Shown: positions 11,548-21,010, counted from the first letter of the stretch. The stretch is DNA of 64,000 nucleotides from Leptolyngbya sp. KIOST-1 (GCF_000763385.1 NZ_JQFA01000002.1:3224001-3288000); one strand, 5' to 3'. Numbers and translations: made by a program. Notes: generated by a model not told the origin, from the sequence alone.

Positions 11548-12633
11548 ATGACTACTTCTCTTCGCGCCCGCGACAATGCGGGAGCCTGGGAGCGGTTTTG
11601 TCAGTGGGTCACCAGCACCGAGAACCGCCTCTATGTGGGCTGGTTCGGGGTCCTGATGATTCCCACCCTGCTGACCGCCACCATCTGCTTCATCATCGCG
11701 TTCATAGCCGCTCCTGCTGTCGATATTGATGGCATCCGTGAGCCTGTATCCGGCTCGCTGATGTACGGCAACAACATCATCTCCGGTGCGGTTGTGCCCT
11801 CCTCCAACGCCATCGGTCTGCACTTCTACCCGATCTGGGAAGCTGCTTCCCTGGATGAGTGGCTGTACAACGGTGGTCCCTACCAGCTGATTATTTTCCA
11901 CTTCCTGATCGGCATCTTTGCCTACATGGGCCGTCAGTGGGAACTGAGCTACCGCCTGGGCATGCGCCCCTGGATCTGCGTGGCCTACAGCGCTCCCCTG
12001 GCTTCGGCTACTGCCGTGTTCCTGATCTACCCTCTGGGTCAGGGCTCTTTCTCGGATGGTATGCCCCTGGGTATCTCCGGTACCTTCAACTTCATGATTG
12101 TGTTCCAGGCTGAGCACAACATTCTGATGCACCCCTTCCACATGCTGGGTGTAGCCGGTGTGTTCGGCGGTTCGCTGTTCTCGGCTATGCACGGTTCGCT
12201 GGTGACCTCCTCGCTGGTGCGTGAGACCACCGAGACCGAGTCCCAGAACTACGGCTACAAGTTTGGCCAGGAAGAAGAGACTTACAACATCGTTGCAGCC
12301 CACGGCTACTTCGGTCGTCTGATCTTCCAATACGCCAGCTTCAACAACAGCCGTTCGCTGCACTTCTTCCTGGGAGCCTGGCCGGTTGTCGGCATCTGGT
12401 TCACCGCCCTGGGCATCAGCACGATGGCGTTCAACCTGAACGGGTTCAACTTCAACCAGTCGATTCTGGACTCCCAGGGTCGGGTGATTGGCACCTGGGC
12501 GGACGTGATCAACCGCGCCAACCTGGGTATGGAAGTGATGCACGAGCGCAATGCTCACAACTTCCCCCTGGATCTGGCCGCTGCCGGTGAGGTCACTCCC
12601 GTGGCACTGCAGGCTCCTGCAATCCTCGGCTAG
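11548..12633 (+). CDS. psbA: Photosystem II reaction-centre protein D1
   Basis: 361 residues spanning the thylakoid membrane five times. It binds P680 chlorophylls, pheophytin, QB and the Mn4CaO5 cluster. Residue 130 is Gln ([11 protein letters not shown]), the form usually called D1:1, typical of low-light or standard copies; high-light forms carry Glu130. Mn-cluster ligands His332, Glu333, His337, Asp342 and Ala344 are all in register. The CtpA-processed C-terminal extension after Ala344 is 17 residues, one more than the common 16, and ends APAILG rather than APAING. Codon use is more biased than in neighbours, as expected for a highly expressed gene. Other psbA copies probably exist elsewhere. 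Confidence 0.99.
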   Translation: MTTSLRARDNAGAWERFCQWVTSTENRLYVGWFGVLMIPTLLTATICFIIAFIAAPAVDIDGIREPVSGSLMYGNNIISGAVVPSSNAIGLHFYPIWEAASLDEWLYNGGPYQLIIFHFLIGIFAYMGRQWELSYRLGMRPWICVAYSAPLASATAVFLIYPLGQGSFSDGMPLGISGTFNFMIVFQAEHNILMHPFHMLGVAGVFGGSLFSAMHGSLVTSSLVRETTETESQNYGYKFGQEEETYNIVAAHGYFGRLIFQYASFNNSRSLHFFLGAWPVVGIWFTALGISTMAFNLNGFNFNQSILDSQGRVIGTWADVINRANLGMEVMHERNAHNFPLDLAAAGEVTPVALQAPAILG

Positions 12634-12699
12634 GTTATGACACCCTGGGCGGGTTAACGCTCCGCCCTACCTGTGAACAGGTCGAATGAAGGTTTGAAG

Positions 12700-12725
12700 C
12701 GCCCCAGAGTTCTGGGGCGTTTTTT
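12700..12725 (+). terminator. Rho-independent terminator of psbA
   Basis: A GC-rich hairpin with arms 12700-12707 and 12712-12719 (CGCCCCAG/CTGGGGCG) is followed at once by a run of six T (12720-12725), 67 bp after the psbA stop. The rest of the 300-bp gap to 12936 holds nothing I recognise. Confidence 0.9.
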
Positions 12726-12935
12726 GGTGTTTATGGGATTGGAGGGGCGGGGTTTGCCAATGCCCCTCCGGGTTGCCCGGTTGGGTATCGGGGGTTATTG
12801 AATTCGGATTTGCTGTCAGGCGCTGTTGGGTTGTCCCCCTCCAGGCGACCCAGCCAGGGTTATGTCCCTATTTCCCCCAGGGTATACAGGTAAGGATAGC
12901 GGATAGGGTTGTCTGGCACTCGCACAACTTTCAGC

Positions 12936-14171
12936 CTACTCCCGCAACAATACCCAGCCCCCCACCAGGAAAAACGGCATCACCGATAGCATGGCCAGCC
13001 GTTGATTGCCGGTGGTGGCGCTGATCAGACCAAATAGCAGGGGGCCACCCATGGCCGACACCTTGCTCACCAGGGCATTGAACCCAAACAGTTCGGCGGC
13101 CTGCTCCTGGGGTACCAGTTCCGCAAACAGGCCCCGGCAGAGGGACTGGGTAGACCCTAGCACCAGCCCCAACCCACAGGCTGCCAGCAGGGGGATGGAG
13201 GGATGGGTGCCAAACACTAGGAGTAACAGGGTAACTATCCAGATGCCCAGCGCAGATTTGAGCAGCCCCAGGGCAGACCAGCGACGGCTCAGCCAGCCAG
13301 AGGTGAGGGTGGCCGGAATGGCGATCGCATTGAACAGCAGGGTCAACTGCAAGATCGTCTTCATCGGCAGGCCAAATTCTGTGGTGAGATAAATTGCGGT
13401 GAAACTACCCACCGTGAACACCCCATCGGAGATCAGGTAGTAGCCCAGCAAAAACTGAAAGATGTCTGGCCGATCTCGCCATCCGCCCAGGGTAGAAAAC
13501 ACCTGCTGGTAGGCCCGTCGCACCAGGCTGACCGAAAGACCATAGTGGCCGCCCCCCTGGCGGGGCAGCCAGGCCAGGGCCGGCAGGGCCACAATCCCAT
13601 AAAACACCGCCACCAGCAAAAAAGTCTGCCGATAGATGGGCAGGTTGTCGGCCTCCAGCCCCCCCGCCAGCCAGGGACGGGCAATAAAAAAGCAGGCCAA
13701 CCCACCGATGTAGCCCAGCCCCCAGCCCAACCCCGACAACTGCCCCAACCGCTGACGCGGTACCAGGCTGGGCAGGTAGGCATCGTAGAGGCCCATGGCC
13801 AGACTGTAGCCCACCTGGGCCACCACAAAGGCCAGCCCGCCCCACCCCACAGCCCCCGGCTGAGCCCAAAACAGCGCCGCCGAAGCGATGCAGCAGCCCA
13901 GGGTGGCAATGACAAACAGGGGATGCCGCACCTTGCCCAAATCGGCGATCGCCCCCACTAGAGGGGCCAGCCCCCCCGCCACCACCAGGGCCAGGGCGGT
14001 CAGCAGCCCCCATTGGGCATCGCAGTAGGCCACCCCACCGCAGAGAACCTGCCGGTAGTAAACCGCAAAGGCCACGGAGGGAATCAGAAAGATATAGCTC
14101 GAACTGGCGATGTCGTAGAGCAACCAGCCCACAACGGGCCTAGGAATCGGAGAAACCTTAGAAAAGCGCAT
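12936..14171 (-). CDS. UMF1/Atg22-like MFS transporter
   Basis: 411 residues with about 12 membrane helices. The N-terminal VGWLLYDIASSSY segment matches the signature of the UMF1 family, which includes yeast Atg22 vacuolar effluxers and many bacterial transporters of unknown substrate. A cysteine pair (LCGGVAYC) lies in the first periplasmic loop. It sits 46 bp downstream of an AraC regulator on the same strand, so the two are probably one transcription unit and the regulator may control the transporter. Confidence 0.85.
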   Translation of the reverse strand: MRFSKVSPIPRPVVGWLLYDIASSSYIFLIPSVAFAVYYRQVLCGGVAYCDAQWGLLTALALVVAGGLAPLVGAIADLGKVRHPLFVIATLGCCIASAALFWAQPGAVGWGGLAFVVAQVGYSLAMGLYDAYLPSLVPRQRLGQLSGLGWGLGYIGGLACFFIARPWLAGGLEADNLPIYRQTFLLVAVFYGIVALPALAWLPRQGGGHYGLSVSLVRRAYQQVFSTLGGWRDRPDIFQFLLGYYLISDGVFTVGSFTAIYLTTEFGLPMKTILQLTLLFNAIAIPATLTSGWLSRRWSALGLLKSALGIWIVTLLLLVFGTHPSIPLLAACGLGLVLGSTQSLCRGLFAELVPQEQAAELFGFNALVSKVSAMGGPLLFGLISATTGNQRLAMLSVMPFFLVGGWVLLRE

Positions 14172-14217
14172 ACCCCACCCCCTGCACAGATATCTAACAC
14201 CAATCGCCTAGCACCAC

Positions 14218-15258
14218 CTACCGACCCTCCCGTTTCAATGTCTCCTGGGGCGACTCGCCAAACATTTGTTTGTAGTCGAGGGCGAAGTGGTTCATACTCC
14301 AAAACCCAAACTGACCGGCAATGTTAGTCACCGTGTTCCGATCGGGGTGGGCGGTTTTTAAGGCCCGATGCACCCCCATCAACCGCAGGGTTTTCAGGTA
14401 GGCCATGGGGCTCATGCCAAAGATGTCTTGAAACCCGTAGGAGAGGGCGCGACTGCTGGTGCCCAGCGCCTGGCACAGATCGGCCAGGGTGAGGGGCTGA
14501 TCGAGGTGGGCCACCATGTAGTCTTCGGCCTGCTTGACCAGGGGCGATCGCCGCAGCGCAGGGGCCCGCAGGGTAGATGGAGCCAGTTGTAGAGGCAGGG
14601 CCGCCACCAGCATCGGCAAAAAGTCTTGCAGGAGCAGCCGGTGAAAGGTGGGCTGCTGCAACAGGGGCGATCGCTGGGCTAAGAGGGTATAGACCTGGTT
14701 CAAGTAGGTGTGGAGCGATGGTAGAGCGCTGGGCAGGTAGAAATAGTTGGGGGCAAAAAACTTCGCATTTAAATCATCGCGATCCATGGCCTGGGCACAG
14801 GCCTCAAACACATCTTGGCGAATGTAAACCACACAGTGGGTGGTGTGGCCAGGAAACACCATATCTACCCCCCGGTTGGGGTCAAACCCATAGGTATAAT
14901 CGGCAGTGAGTGATCGACCGTGGGACACCACTGGATGACGGCAACCCTGGGGCAGAAAGACAAATACCATAAACCCCGGTTTCTTAGAACCGATCGCCTT
15001 AATGGCGCAGTTAGCGCGGCTAAAGCTAATGCGGACTGTGTCGCACCCCCAGACAAATGCCTCGCAGGACAAAGGCTGCCGACTGAGCTGAGTCAGCGTG
15101 ACATCCTCGTTAGACCAATAGGCGGCTAGCTCATCAATGTCGCCAAATTTGCGCTGCTGGGCGAAACCTTCTCCCCAATAACTCGGGTGTGCCGCAGGTA
15201 AATGGGTCAGAACATTTTGGGAGGCTATGCGGGGCGATCGGGCTTGACTAAAGGCCAT
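14218..15258 (-). CDS. AraC family transcriptional regulator
   Basis: 346 residues. The C-terminal 100 residues carry two helix-turn-helix units (LTLADLCQALGTSSRALSYG, then GQFGFWSMNHFALDYKQMFG), the AraC/XylS DNA-binding domain. The N-terminal 220 residues form an effector or dimerisation domain like that of cyanobacterial AraC proteins, ligand unknown. It is divergent from the receiver/amidohydrolase pair. Two copies of a 10-bp sequence in front of its start are candidate operators. Confidence 0.92.
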   Translation of the reverse strand: MAFSQARSPRIASQNVLTHLPAAHPSYWGEGFAQQRKFGDIDELAAYWSNEDVTLTQLSRQPLSCEAFVWGCDTVRISFSRANCAIKAIGSKKPGFMVFVFLPQGCRHPVVSHGRSLTADYTYGFDPNRGVDMVFPGHTTHCVVYIRQDVFEACAQAMDRDDLNAKFFAPNYFYLPSALPSLHTYLNQVYTLLAQRSPLLQQPTFHRLLLQDFLPMLVAALPLQLAPSTLRAPALRRSPLVKQAEDYMVAHLDQPLTLADLCQALGTSSRALSYGFQDIFGMSPMAYLKTLRLMGVHRALKTAHPDRNTVTNIAGQFGFWSMNHFALDYKQMFGESPQETLKREGR

Positions 15259-15309
15259 TCAATTGACAAATCAACTCAATCGGTATGAATTGGCAAGTAT
15301 CAATTGACA
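15259..15309. promoter_or_regulatory. Direct repeats upstream of the AraC gene (candidate operator)
   Basis: TCAATTGACA occurs exactly at 15259-15268 and 15300-15309, a 41-bp period close to four helical turns. The first copy abuts the AraC start codon. This arrangement suits an AraC dimer controlling its own gene and the divergent pair; no binding data are available. Confidence 0.5.
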
Positions 15310-15342
15310 TTGATAAGGTGCACCGGACGCCACAGAAAAATT

Positions 15343-15373
15343 CCAGGAATAACGCGCCTGAGGCGCATCCTGG
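15343..15373. repeat. Two-tier hairpin in divergent promoter region
   Basis: Outer arms CCAGGA (15343-15348) and TCCTGG (15368-15373) enclose inner arms GCGCC (15354-15358) and GGCGC (15362-15366). It lies between the AraC gene and the receiver gene. It may be a leader structure or protein-binding palindrome. Confidence 0.5.
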
Positions 15374-15521
15374 CTGTCTTAACCTTACACCAAACCCTAA
15401 GATCTTGAAATTTTTGCAAAAAACTTGTGACTCAGCGTTGGTGAAGTTGCAAGTTTCGGACAGGCGCACCTTGAGTTTATTCCTATGCTCAGAGCACAGA
15501 AAATATCTGATCTGATCGCCC

Positions 15522-15962
15522 ATGGAAGCCATGTTAGTGCGCCCAGAGATTGGGCTATATTCCCGCACCAAGCAAGTTCTCTATATCGATGACGACCCGG
15601 CGGTGGCCATCGTTACCCAATACAGCCTGGAGCTGTTTGCCGGTTGGTACGCCGCCACAACGGATGCACGCTATGCCCTCGATGTGGCCACTTCTGGACC
15701 ATGGGATCTGATTTTGCTGGAAACTGGCCGGGGGGATGGGGCCGGGCAAACTCTCTACCAGCAGCTCAGGGCCGACCCGCGCACCCGGTCCATCCCAATT
15801 ATTTTGCTGACCTCGCGGCTCATGCCCAGCGACTACCAACGCTACAGCCAGATGGCGATCGCCGGAGTCATCCCCAAACCCTTTAACCCCGTCACCCTGG
15901 GGACGCACATCGCCGCCCTAATGGACTGGAGCCTGCCCTCCCCCGTCCAGACCCTAAACTAA
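15522..15962 (+). CDS. Receiver-domain protein with Glu at the phosphorylation site
   Basis: 146 residues, a single response-regulator receiver domain with no output domain. The acidic pocket (YIDDDPA), the switch threonine (ILLTSR) and the conserved lysine (IPKPF) are intact. The residue that should be the phospho-acceptor aspartate after DLILL is glutamate (LILLETGRGDG, codon GAA). It therefore cannot be phosphorylated normally and may mimic the active state. It is 13 bp upstream of the amidohydrolase gene, probably one operon. Start could be ATG at 15522 or 15531. Confidence 0.88.
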   Translation: MEAMLVRPEIGLYSRTKQVLYIDDDPAVAIVTQYSLELFAGWYAATTDARYALDVATSGPWDLILLETGRGDGAGQTLYQQLRADPRTRSIPIILLTSRLMPSDYQRYSQMAIAGVIPKPFNPVTLGTHIAALMDWSLPSPVQTLN

Positions 15963-15975
15963 CGAAGAGATTACC

Positions 15976-17958
15976 ATGACTGACTTCAAAGCATTTTTTC
16001 AGCTGGGCTGCGGCTGTGCTTCATTTTTGGCCGATACCCTTGAGGCGGCAGGCCACAATCTGATTCAACGGCGCAACTTCCTCAAACTCTCCCTCGGCAC
16101 CGCCGGGATTTTAACCACCTCCCACTACCTGGCCCAGGGGGGCAACGCCTCAATGAAGTCTACCCCGGCAGCCAGCCAGCCCCTGGTAGCCGCTACCGGG
16201 GATGCCGTAGACACGATTTACTTTGGTGGGCCGATTGTCACCATGGTGGCCGATGGCGATCGCGTCGAAGCCCTGGCCGTTAAAGACGGCAGGATTATGG
16301 CAGCGGGCCGTCTGGCCTCGGTAAAGTTGTTGCAAGGCCCGACCACCACCCTGGTAGACCTGGCGGGGCGCTGCCTGATGCCGGGGTTTATCGACCCCCA
16401 CTCCCACGTGGTGATGCAATCGGCTAAGTTTGCTGTCGCCAACCTCGACCCCTACCCCATCGGCGAAGTCCAGTCCATCGAAGACATTCAGCGCATCCTG
16501 CGGGAGGAAATTGCCACCAAAAACCTCGCCCCCGGTCAATGGGTGATTGGCTGGGGTTACGACGACACCGCCCCCGAGGGCATGCGCCATCCGCTGAAGG
16601 AAGACCTGGATGCCGTCTCCACCGAGCATCCCATTTTGCTCGTCCACATTTCTAACCACCTGTGCGCCTGCAACAGCCTTTTGCTAGACAAGGCCGGGAT
16701 TAGCGCCAGCACCCCCGACCCCGAGGGGGGCCGCATTCAACGGCAACCGGGCAGCCAGGAACCCAACGGCGTGCTGGAGGAGGCAGCACTAATGCTGGTG
16801 GCGGGTCTCCTGCCCACCCCCACCCCCGAAAAAGCCCTGGAGTTGTTAGAGGCCGGGCTGAGGTACTATGCCGCCGCCGGCATTACCACAGCCCAGGATG
16901 GCTCAACGGGCAAAGGGGCGGCGGCCCTGCTAGAGGCCATGGCCCAGGCCGACAAACTCCCCATTGATGTGGTTAGCTATCCCCTCTACGCCGGAGTAGA
17001 CGATGCCCTGTTTGACCAGGTGGCAGCGGATCTAGAACGGTTCCAATGCTCGAGTGTCCCCACGGGCCGCTTCCGCTACGGCGGTATCAAACTGGTGGTC
17101 GATGGCTCCATTCAGGGCTACACCGCCTACCTATCGCAGCCCTTCTATGTCGAACCCGGTGAGACCCAGCCCACCGCCGACAAATGCCGGGACCAAAACG
17201 CTGAGCATCTGTTTATTAGCTCAGAAACGGCGGTCAACAGTCCGGCAGTGGGGCAAGTACCCAGCGACGGCTATCGGGGCTACCCCAGTATGGAGGTGGA
17301 GGATCTGGCCGGCTGGGTAGAGCGCTGCGATGCCCGCGGCGTGCCCATGCTGGTGCACACCAATGGCGATGCCGCCACTGACATCTTGATCGAGGCGGTG
17401 GCGATCGCGCGTTCAGCCCAGCCTCGCCCCGATCTGCGGACCACCATCATCCATGCCCAGATGATTCGAGAAGACCAGCTCGATGTTGCCGCGGCCCAGG
17501 GGTTGGTGCCGTCGTTCTTTCCCATTCACATTCCCTACTGGGGCGATCGCCACCGCGACCTGTTTTTAGGCCCCGAGCGAGCGGCGCGCATCAGCCCGGC
17601 CCAGTCGGCCCTCCAGCGCAACATGAAGTTTACCCTGCACCACGACGCCCCGATCGCCGGTATCGGCATGCTGCCCGTCGCCGCCGCCGCCGTCAACCGG
17701 GTCACCTCCGGCGGGGCTGACCTCGGCCCCGACCAGCGGATCACCCCCTTTGAGGCGCTGCGCGGCATCACCGCCGATGCCGCCTGGCAGTACTTCGAGG
17801 AAGACCACAAAGGCACCCTAGAAGTCGGCAAACTGGCCGATTTGGTGGTGCTCTCCGCCGACCCGCTGGCGGCAGACCCGATGAAAATGGGCGAGATTCA
17901 GGTGCTTGAAACCATCAAAGCCGGTCAGACCATCTACCGCCAGAGCGAAAGCCCCTGA
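15976..17958 (+). CDS. Tat-exported amidohydrolase (YtcJ/amidohydrolase-3 type)
   Basis: 660 residues. A twin-arginine motif RRNFLK at 32-37 followed by a hydrophobic stretch indicates export of a folded metalloenzyme by the Tat path. The motif lies unusually far in, behind a 31-residue leader that contains CGC. The catalytic domain begins with TIYFGGPIVTM and has the metal-binding GFIDPHSHV motif. The family hydrolyses cyclic or acyl amides, and substrates are mostly unknown. It follows the receiver gene by 13 bp, with GAAGAGA as ribosome-binding site. Confidence 0.88.
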   Translation: MTDFKAFFQLGCGCASFLADTLEAAGHNLIQRRNFLKLSLGTAGILTTSHYLAQGGNASMKSTPAASQPLVAATGDAVDTIYFGGPIVTMVADGDRVEALAVKDGRIMAAGRLASVKLLQGPTTTLVDLAGRCLMPGFIDPHSHVVMQSAKFAVANLDPYPIGEVQSIEDIQRILREEIATKNLAPGQWVIGWGYDDTAPEGMRHPLKEDLDAVSTEHPILLVHISNHLCACNSLLLDKAGISASTPDPEGGRIQRQPGSQEPNGVLEEAALMLVAGLLPTPTPEKALELLEAGLRYYAAAGITTAQDGSTGKGAAALLEAMAQADKLPIDVVSYPLYAGVDDALFDQVAADLERFQCSSVPTGRFRYGGIKLVVDGSIQGYTAYLSQPFYVEPGETQPTADKCRDQNAEHLFISSETAVNSPAVGQVPSDGYRGYPSMEVEDLAGWVERCDARGVPMLVHTNGDAATDILIEAVAIARSAQPRPDLRTTIIHAQMIREDQLDVAAAQGLVPSFFPIHIPYWGDRHRDLFLGPERAARISPAQSALQRNMKFTLHHDAPIAGIGMLPVAAAAVNRVTSGGADLGPDQRITPFEALRGITADAAWQYFEEDHKGTLEVGKLADLVVLSADPLAADPMKMGEIQVLETIKAGQTIYRQSESP

Positions 17959-18065
17959 GCCTGCGGCATCCCCCCATCGGCCCCCCGGGGGAATGCCGCA
18001 CCCGGCCCCATCCCTCCGGGTTGTAGGGGCATTGCGGTATGGCATTGGGGGGCGCTGCCAGTGGT

Positions 18066-18263
<198 letters not shown>

Positions 18264-18298
18264 GGGGAGAATTCAGGGGACGCTAACATTGCTTCCGA

Positions 18299-18640
18299 TC
18301 ACGACCGAGCGCGCCCGTGGACCACCGCCGGAGGGGTAGTGACCTCAACAGCGGTGAAGGGCTCAAGAATTTTGTAGGTGTGGGATGCGCCCTCGGGCAC
18401 CACCCAGGAGTTGCCGGGTTCGAGCACCACCATCTGACCTTCCAGGTGCAGCTCCGCCCGCCCGCTAATCACGTAGCCGATCGCCTCATAGGGCCGCTGA
18501 GTCTCGGGTTTGGCCTCGCCGGGCTGCTCATTTTCCCACAGCCGCATGGCCAGGTTTTTGCTCAGGGCCAGGTGTTTTTGCCCCATATCTCCCGTCGGAG
18601 CGGCTTCGGAGGTGACTTTGATAATGGTGGTATCGCTCAT
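18299..18640 (-). CDS. Cupin domain protein
   Basis: 113 residues from the ATG at 18640 (MSDTTIIKV); the longer frame to 18733 is unlikely to be translated. A single small beta-barrel cupin: IGYVISGRAELHLEGQ (motif 1 region) and PGNSWVVPEGASHTYK (motif 2 region, with a candidate metal-binding histidine). Such proteins bind small ligands or act as sensors and isomerases; no function can be assigned. Downstream on the same strand is a katG remnant. Confidence 0.8.
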   Translation of the reverse strand: MSDTTIIKVTSEAAPTGDMGQKHLALSKNLAMRLWENEQPGEAKPETQRPYEAIGYVISGRAELHLEGQMVVLEPGNSWVVPEGASHTYKILEPFTAVEVTTPPAVVHGRARS

Positions 18641-18839
18641 GGTTTTGTATGTCGGGTTGAGCAGCGTTGCAAGGACGGCGCGGGCCATGGAAGACCGTGG
18701 TGATGCTAACCAACGATCTTGACAGAGCCCCAAAGGCTTGCCTTTACTCGCATCCTAAAGACCCCAGGGCAGGGCAACCTCTTTCCAATGAGGGAGCATG
18801 GCGATCGGTTGGGAGCGATCAAACGAAAAATGCTGGGGG

Positions 18840-18896
18840 TACGGTGCAAGGTATACGGTGCAAGGCAGAACCGCAAACCGTATACCTTGCACCGTA
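18840..18896. repeat. Perfect 20-bp inverted repeat
   Basis: Arms 18840-18859 and 18877-18896 are exact reverse complements, separated by 17 bp. The left arm region is itself a 15-bp-period direct repeat (ACGGTGCAAGGTAT then ACGGTGCAAGG). A related, less perfect element lies at 63640-63725, so this is a member of a dispersed family. The 350-bp gap around it (18641-18992) holds nothing else I recognise. Confidence 0.85.
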
Positions 18897-18992
18897 TACC
18901 GCAAACCCTCTTCCTACAATTACTCTCTCCCCAGGCCAATTCTGCCCATCCCCCAAATCGTTACACTGCTGACTAGAGCGCGTAGGGCGAAT

Positions 18993-19706
18993 GTGGTAAG
19001 CCAACCGAGCAACCTAGATTTGCAGCATCAGGCGATCGCTATCCACAATCGCCTCTGTGCCGAGTATGGCTGCCCCATTCCCTACTTCCACAACCTTGAT
19101 CCGCTGAGTGAGTTGGTGTCCTCGCTATTGTCCCACCGCACCAAAAACCACGACTCGGGCCGCGCCTTTAAACAGCTGGTGGCGCAGTTTCCCACCTGGG
19201 CAGCGGTGCGGGATGCACCCACGGCGGCGGTGGAGGCGGCGATCGCCCCCTGCACCTGGCCCGAGCAAAAAGCGCCCCGCATTCAGCAGGTCTTGAAGCT
19301 AATTGGCGAAGCCACCAACGGGGCGTGGTCGCTCGACTTTTTACAGGCGATGCCGGTAGCCGAGGCCCGCGCCTGGCTGGAGGCGCTGCCCGGCGTGGGG
19401 CCTAAAACCAGCGCGGCGGTGCTGTGCTTTAGTCAGCTGCGGGGGCGGGCGCTGCCGGTGGATAGCCACCACCACCGCGTCGCCCAGCGCCTGGGGCTGA
19501 TTACCAAAACCCTGGCCGTCGGCCCGTCCCATGCGGTGCTCGAAGCGCTGCTGCCCGAGGATTGGAACGCCCAGCAGGTCTACGACCACCACGAGGTGAT
19601 GATGCTCCACGGGCAGCGGTGCTGCTTCTACAACAATCCGGCCTGCGATCGCTGCGTGGTCTTGAGTTTGTGCCCCGACGGCCAGGCCCGCTTGGCAGCT
19701 CCCTGA
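18993..19706 (+). CDS. Endonuclease III-like DNA glycosylase (HhH-GPD)
   Basis: 237 residues from GTG at 18993; the open frame extends upstream into the inverted repeat but no better start exists. It has the helix-hairpin-helix LEALPGVGPKTSA with the catalytic lysine, the conserved aspartate in PVDSHHHRVAQRLG, and a C-terminal C-x6-C-x2-C-x5-C [4Fe-4S] motif. This marks a base-excision repair glycosylase of the Nth group. Divergence from canonical Nth (HRTKN rather than SAQTTD) suggests a paralogous clade with altered substrate choice. Confidence 0.85.
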   Translation: MVSQPSNLDLQHQAIAIHNRLCAEYGCPIPYFHNLDPLSELVSSLLSHRTKNHDSGRAFKQLVAQFPTWAAVRDAPTAAVEAAIAPCTWPEQKAPRIQQVLKLIGEATNGAWSLDFLQAMPVAEARAWLEALPGVGPKTSAAVLCFSQLRGRALPVDSHHHRVAQRLGLITKTLAVGPSHAVLEALLPEDWNAQQVYDHHEVMMLHGQRCCFYNNPACDRCVVLSLCPDGQARLAAP

Positions 19707-19861
19707 CCCCTGAAGCCGAGAAAATGCAGGGGAGTGTGGGGAAGCGATCCGCGCTCGGCCCAGGTTCCGTCCTTCGGTCGGGTTGAAGTACTCCCGGTAG
19801 AGATGGCAACCGTAGGCTAAGCAGGGCTGAATGGGTAGGGTAAAAACTGCTACTACCGATT

Positions 19862-21010
19862 GTGAATTCAACCCTGACACCGTTAGCCAGTGCGGCTCCC
19901 AGGCCGCTGCGAGTTGTGGTCTACACCGATTCTATGGGCATGGGGGGGGCCGAGCTGAGCCTGGGTCATCTGGTGGCAGGAGCCTCCAACCAGTTCGCCA
20001 TCACCGTGCTGGGGGTTTCAGCGGCGGTTGTCGAGGCGATCGCCGCCCAGCGCCCCAGCGCCGAAAAAATTGTTCTGCCCCCGGCTGGTCTCCGCTCCCT
20101 CGCCGCCCACACCGCCACGCTGCACCGCCTGCGGCCCGACATTATCCACCTCAACCTCTGTACCCCCTGGGCCGGGGCCATCGGCCTGACGGCAGCGCTG
20201 ACCGTGCCGGGGGCGCGGGTGGTGCGGGTCGATCAGCTGCCGTTGCGAACCACCGATGCCCTGGCCTTGTGGCGAACGCGAGCCCTGTCGCTGCGGGTGG
20301 ATGCCCACGTTGCCGTGGGCGAGGCATCGGTGCGGCGGATGGAGGATTTCTATGCCCTGGGTCGCCACTCGGTGCTGTCGGTGCCCAACGGGGTACCGGA
20401 CATCGCCTTCGAGCCCGCCCACACCCCGGCCCGGAAGGATCACCGACTGATTGTGGCCACCGCAGGTCGCCTGGATGCGGTGAAGGCCCACGACATTCTG
20501 CTGCGGGCAATCGCCCTGGTCGACGACGCCTACCTGGTGATCTGGGGGGAGGGGACGGAGCGCCCCGCCCTGGAGCAGTTGGTACAGGATTTGGGCATCG
20601 GCGATCGCGTATCGCTGCCGGGGTGGGCGGGTAACCCCCGCGCCCACCTGCCCAATGTGGATATCTTTGTGCTGCCCTCGCGATCGGAGGGCTTTCCCCT
20701 GGCGATCGCCGAAGCCATGCTGGCGGCCCGTCCGGTGGTGGCAACCCGGGTGGGCAGCGTAGCCGAGGCGGTCAGGGATGGTGAAACCGGGCTGTTGGTC
20801 GAGAAAGACGATGTGATGGGTCTGGTCAAAGCCCTGCGCCGCCTGCAGGGGGATGCTGCCCTGCGCGATCGCCTGGGACAGGAGGGCCGAGCGGTGGCGG
20901 CGGCAGAGTTGACGGCCCAGGTGATGACCCAGCGCTACGAGCATCTCTGGCAAACACTGGTCGCACAGCCGCGATCGCCCCGCCTGCGCGTCCCCCGCCC
21001 CCGCGATTAA
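19862..21010 (+). CDS. Glycosyltransferase family 4 protein
   Basis: 382 residues, GT-B fold. The N-terminal domain has the MGMGGAELSLGHL loop typical of GT4 enzymes. The C-terminal donor-binding domain has TAGRLDAVKAHDILL and the E-x7-E motif in SRSEGFPLAIAEAML. It transfers a sugar from a nucleotide-sugar donor, probably in envelope polysaccharide or glycolipid synthesis; donor and acceptor unknown. GTG start at 19862. It stands alone, without other polysaccharide genes. Confidence 0.9.
   Translation: MNSTLTPLASAAPRPLRVVVYTDSMGMGGAELSLGHLVAGASNQFAITVLGVSAAVVEAIAAQRPSAEKIVLPPAGLRSLAAHTATLHRLRPDIIHLNLCTPWAGAIGLTAALTVPGARVVRVDQLPLRTTDALALWRTRALSLRVDAHVAVGEASVRRMEDFYALGRHSVLSVPNGVPDIAFEPAHTPARKDHRLIVATAGRLDAVKAHDILLRAIALVDDAYLVIWGEGTERPALEQLVQDLGIGDRVSLPGWAGNPRAHLPNVDIFVLPSRSEGFPLAIAEAMLAARPVVATRVGSVAEAVRDGETGLLVEKDDVMGLVKALRRLQGDAALRDRLGQEGRAVAAAELTAQVMTQRYEHLWQTLVAQPRSPRLRVPRPRD

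Noticed and set aside
11527-12558. 343-codon minus-strand ORF opposite psbA
   Set aside because: Shadow of the biased psbA codons; its protein has no family likeness and psbA is certain.
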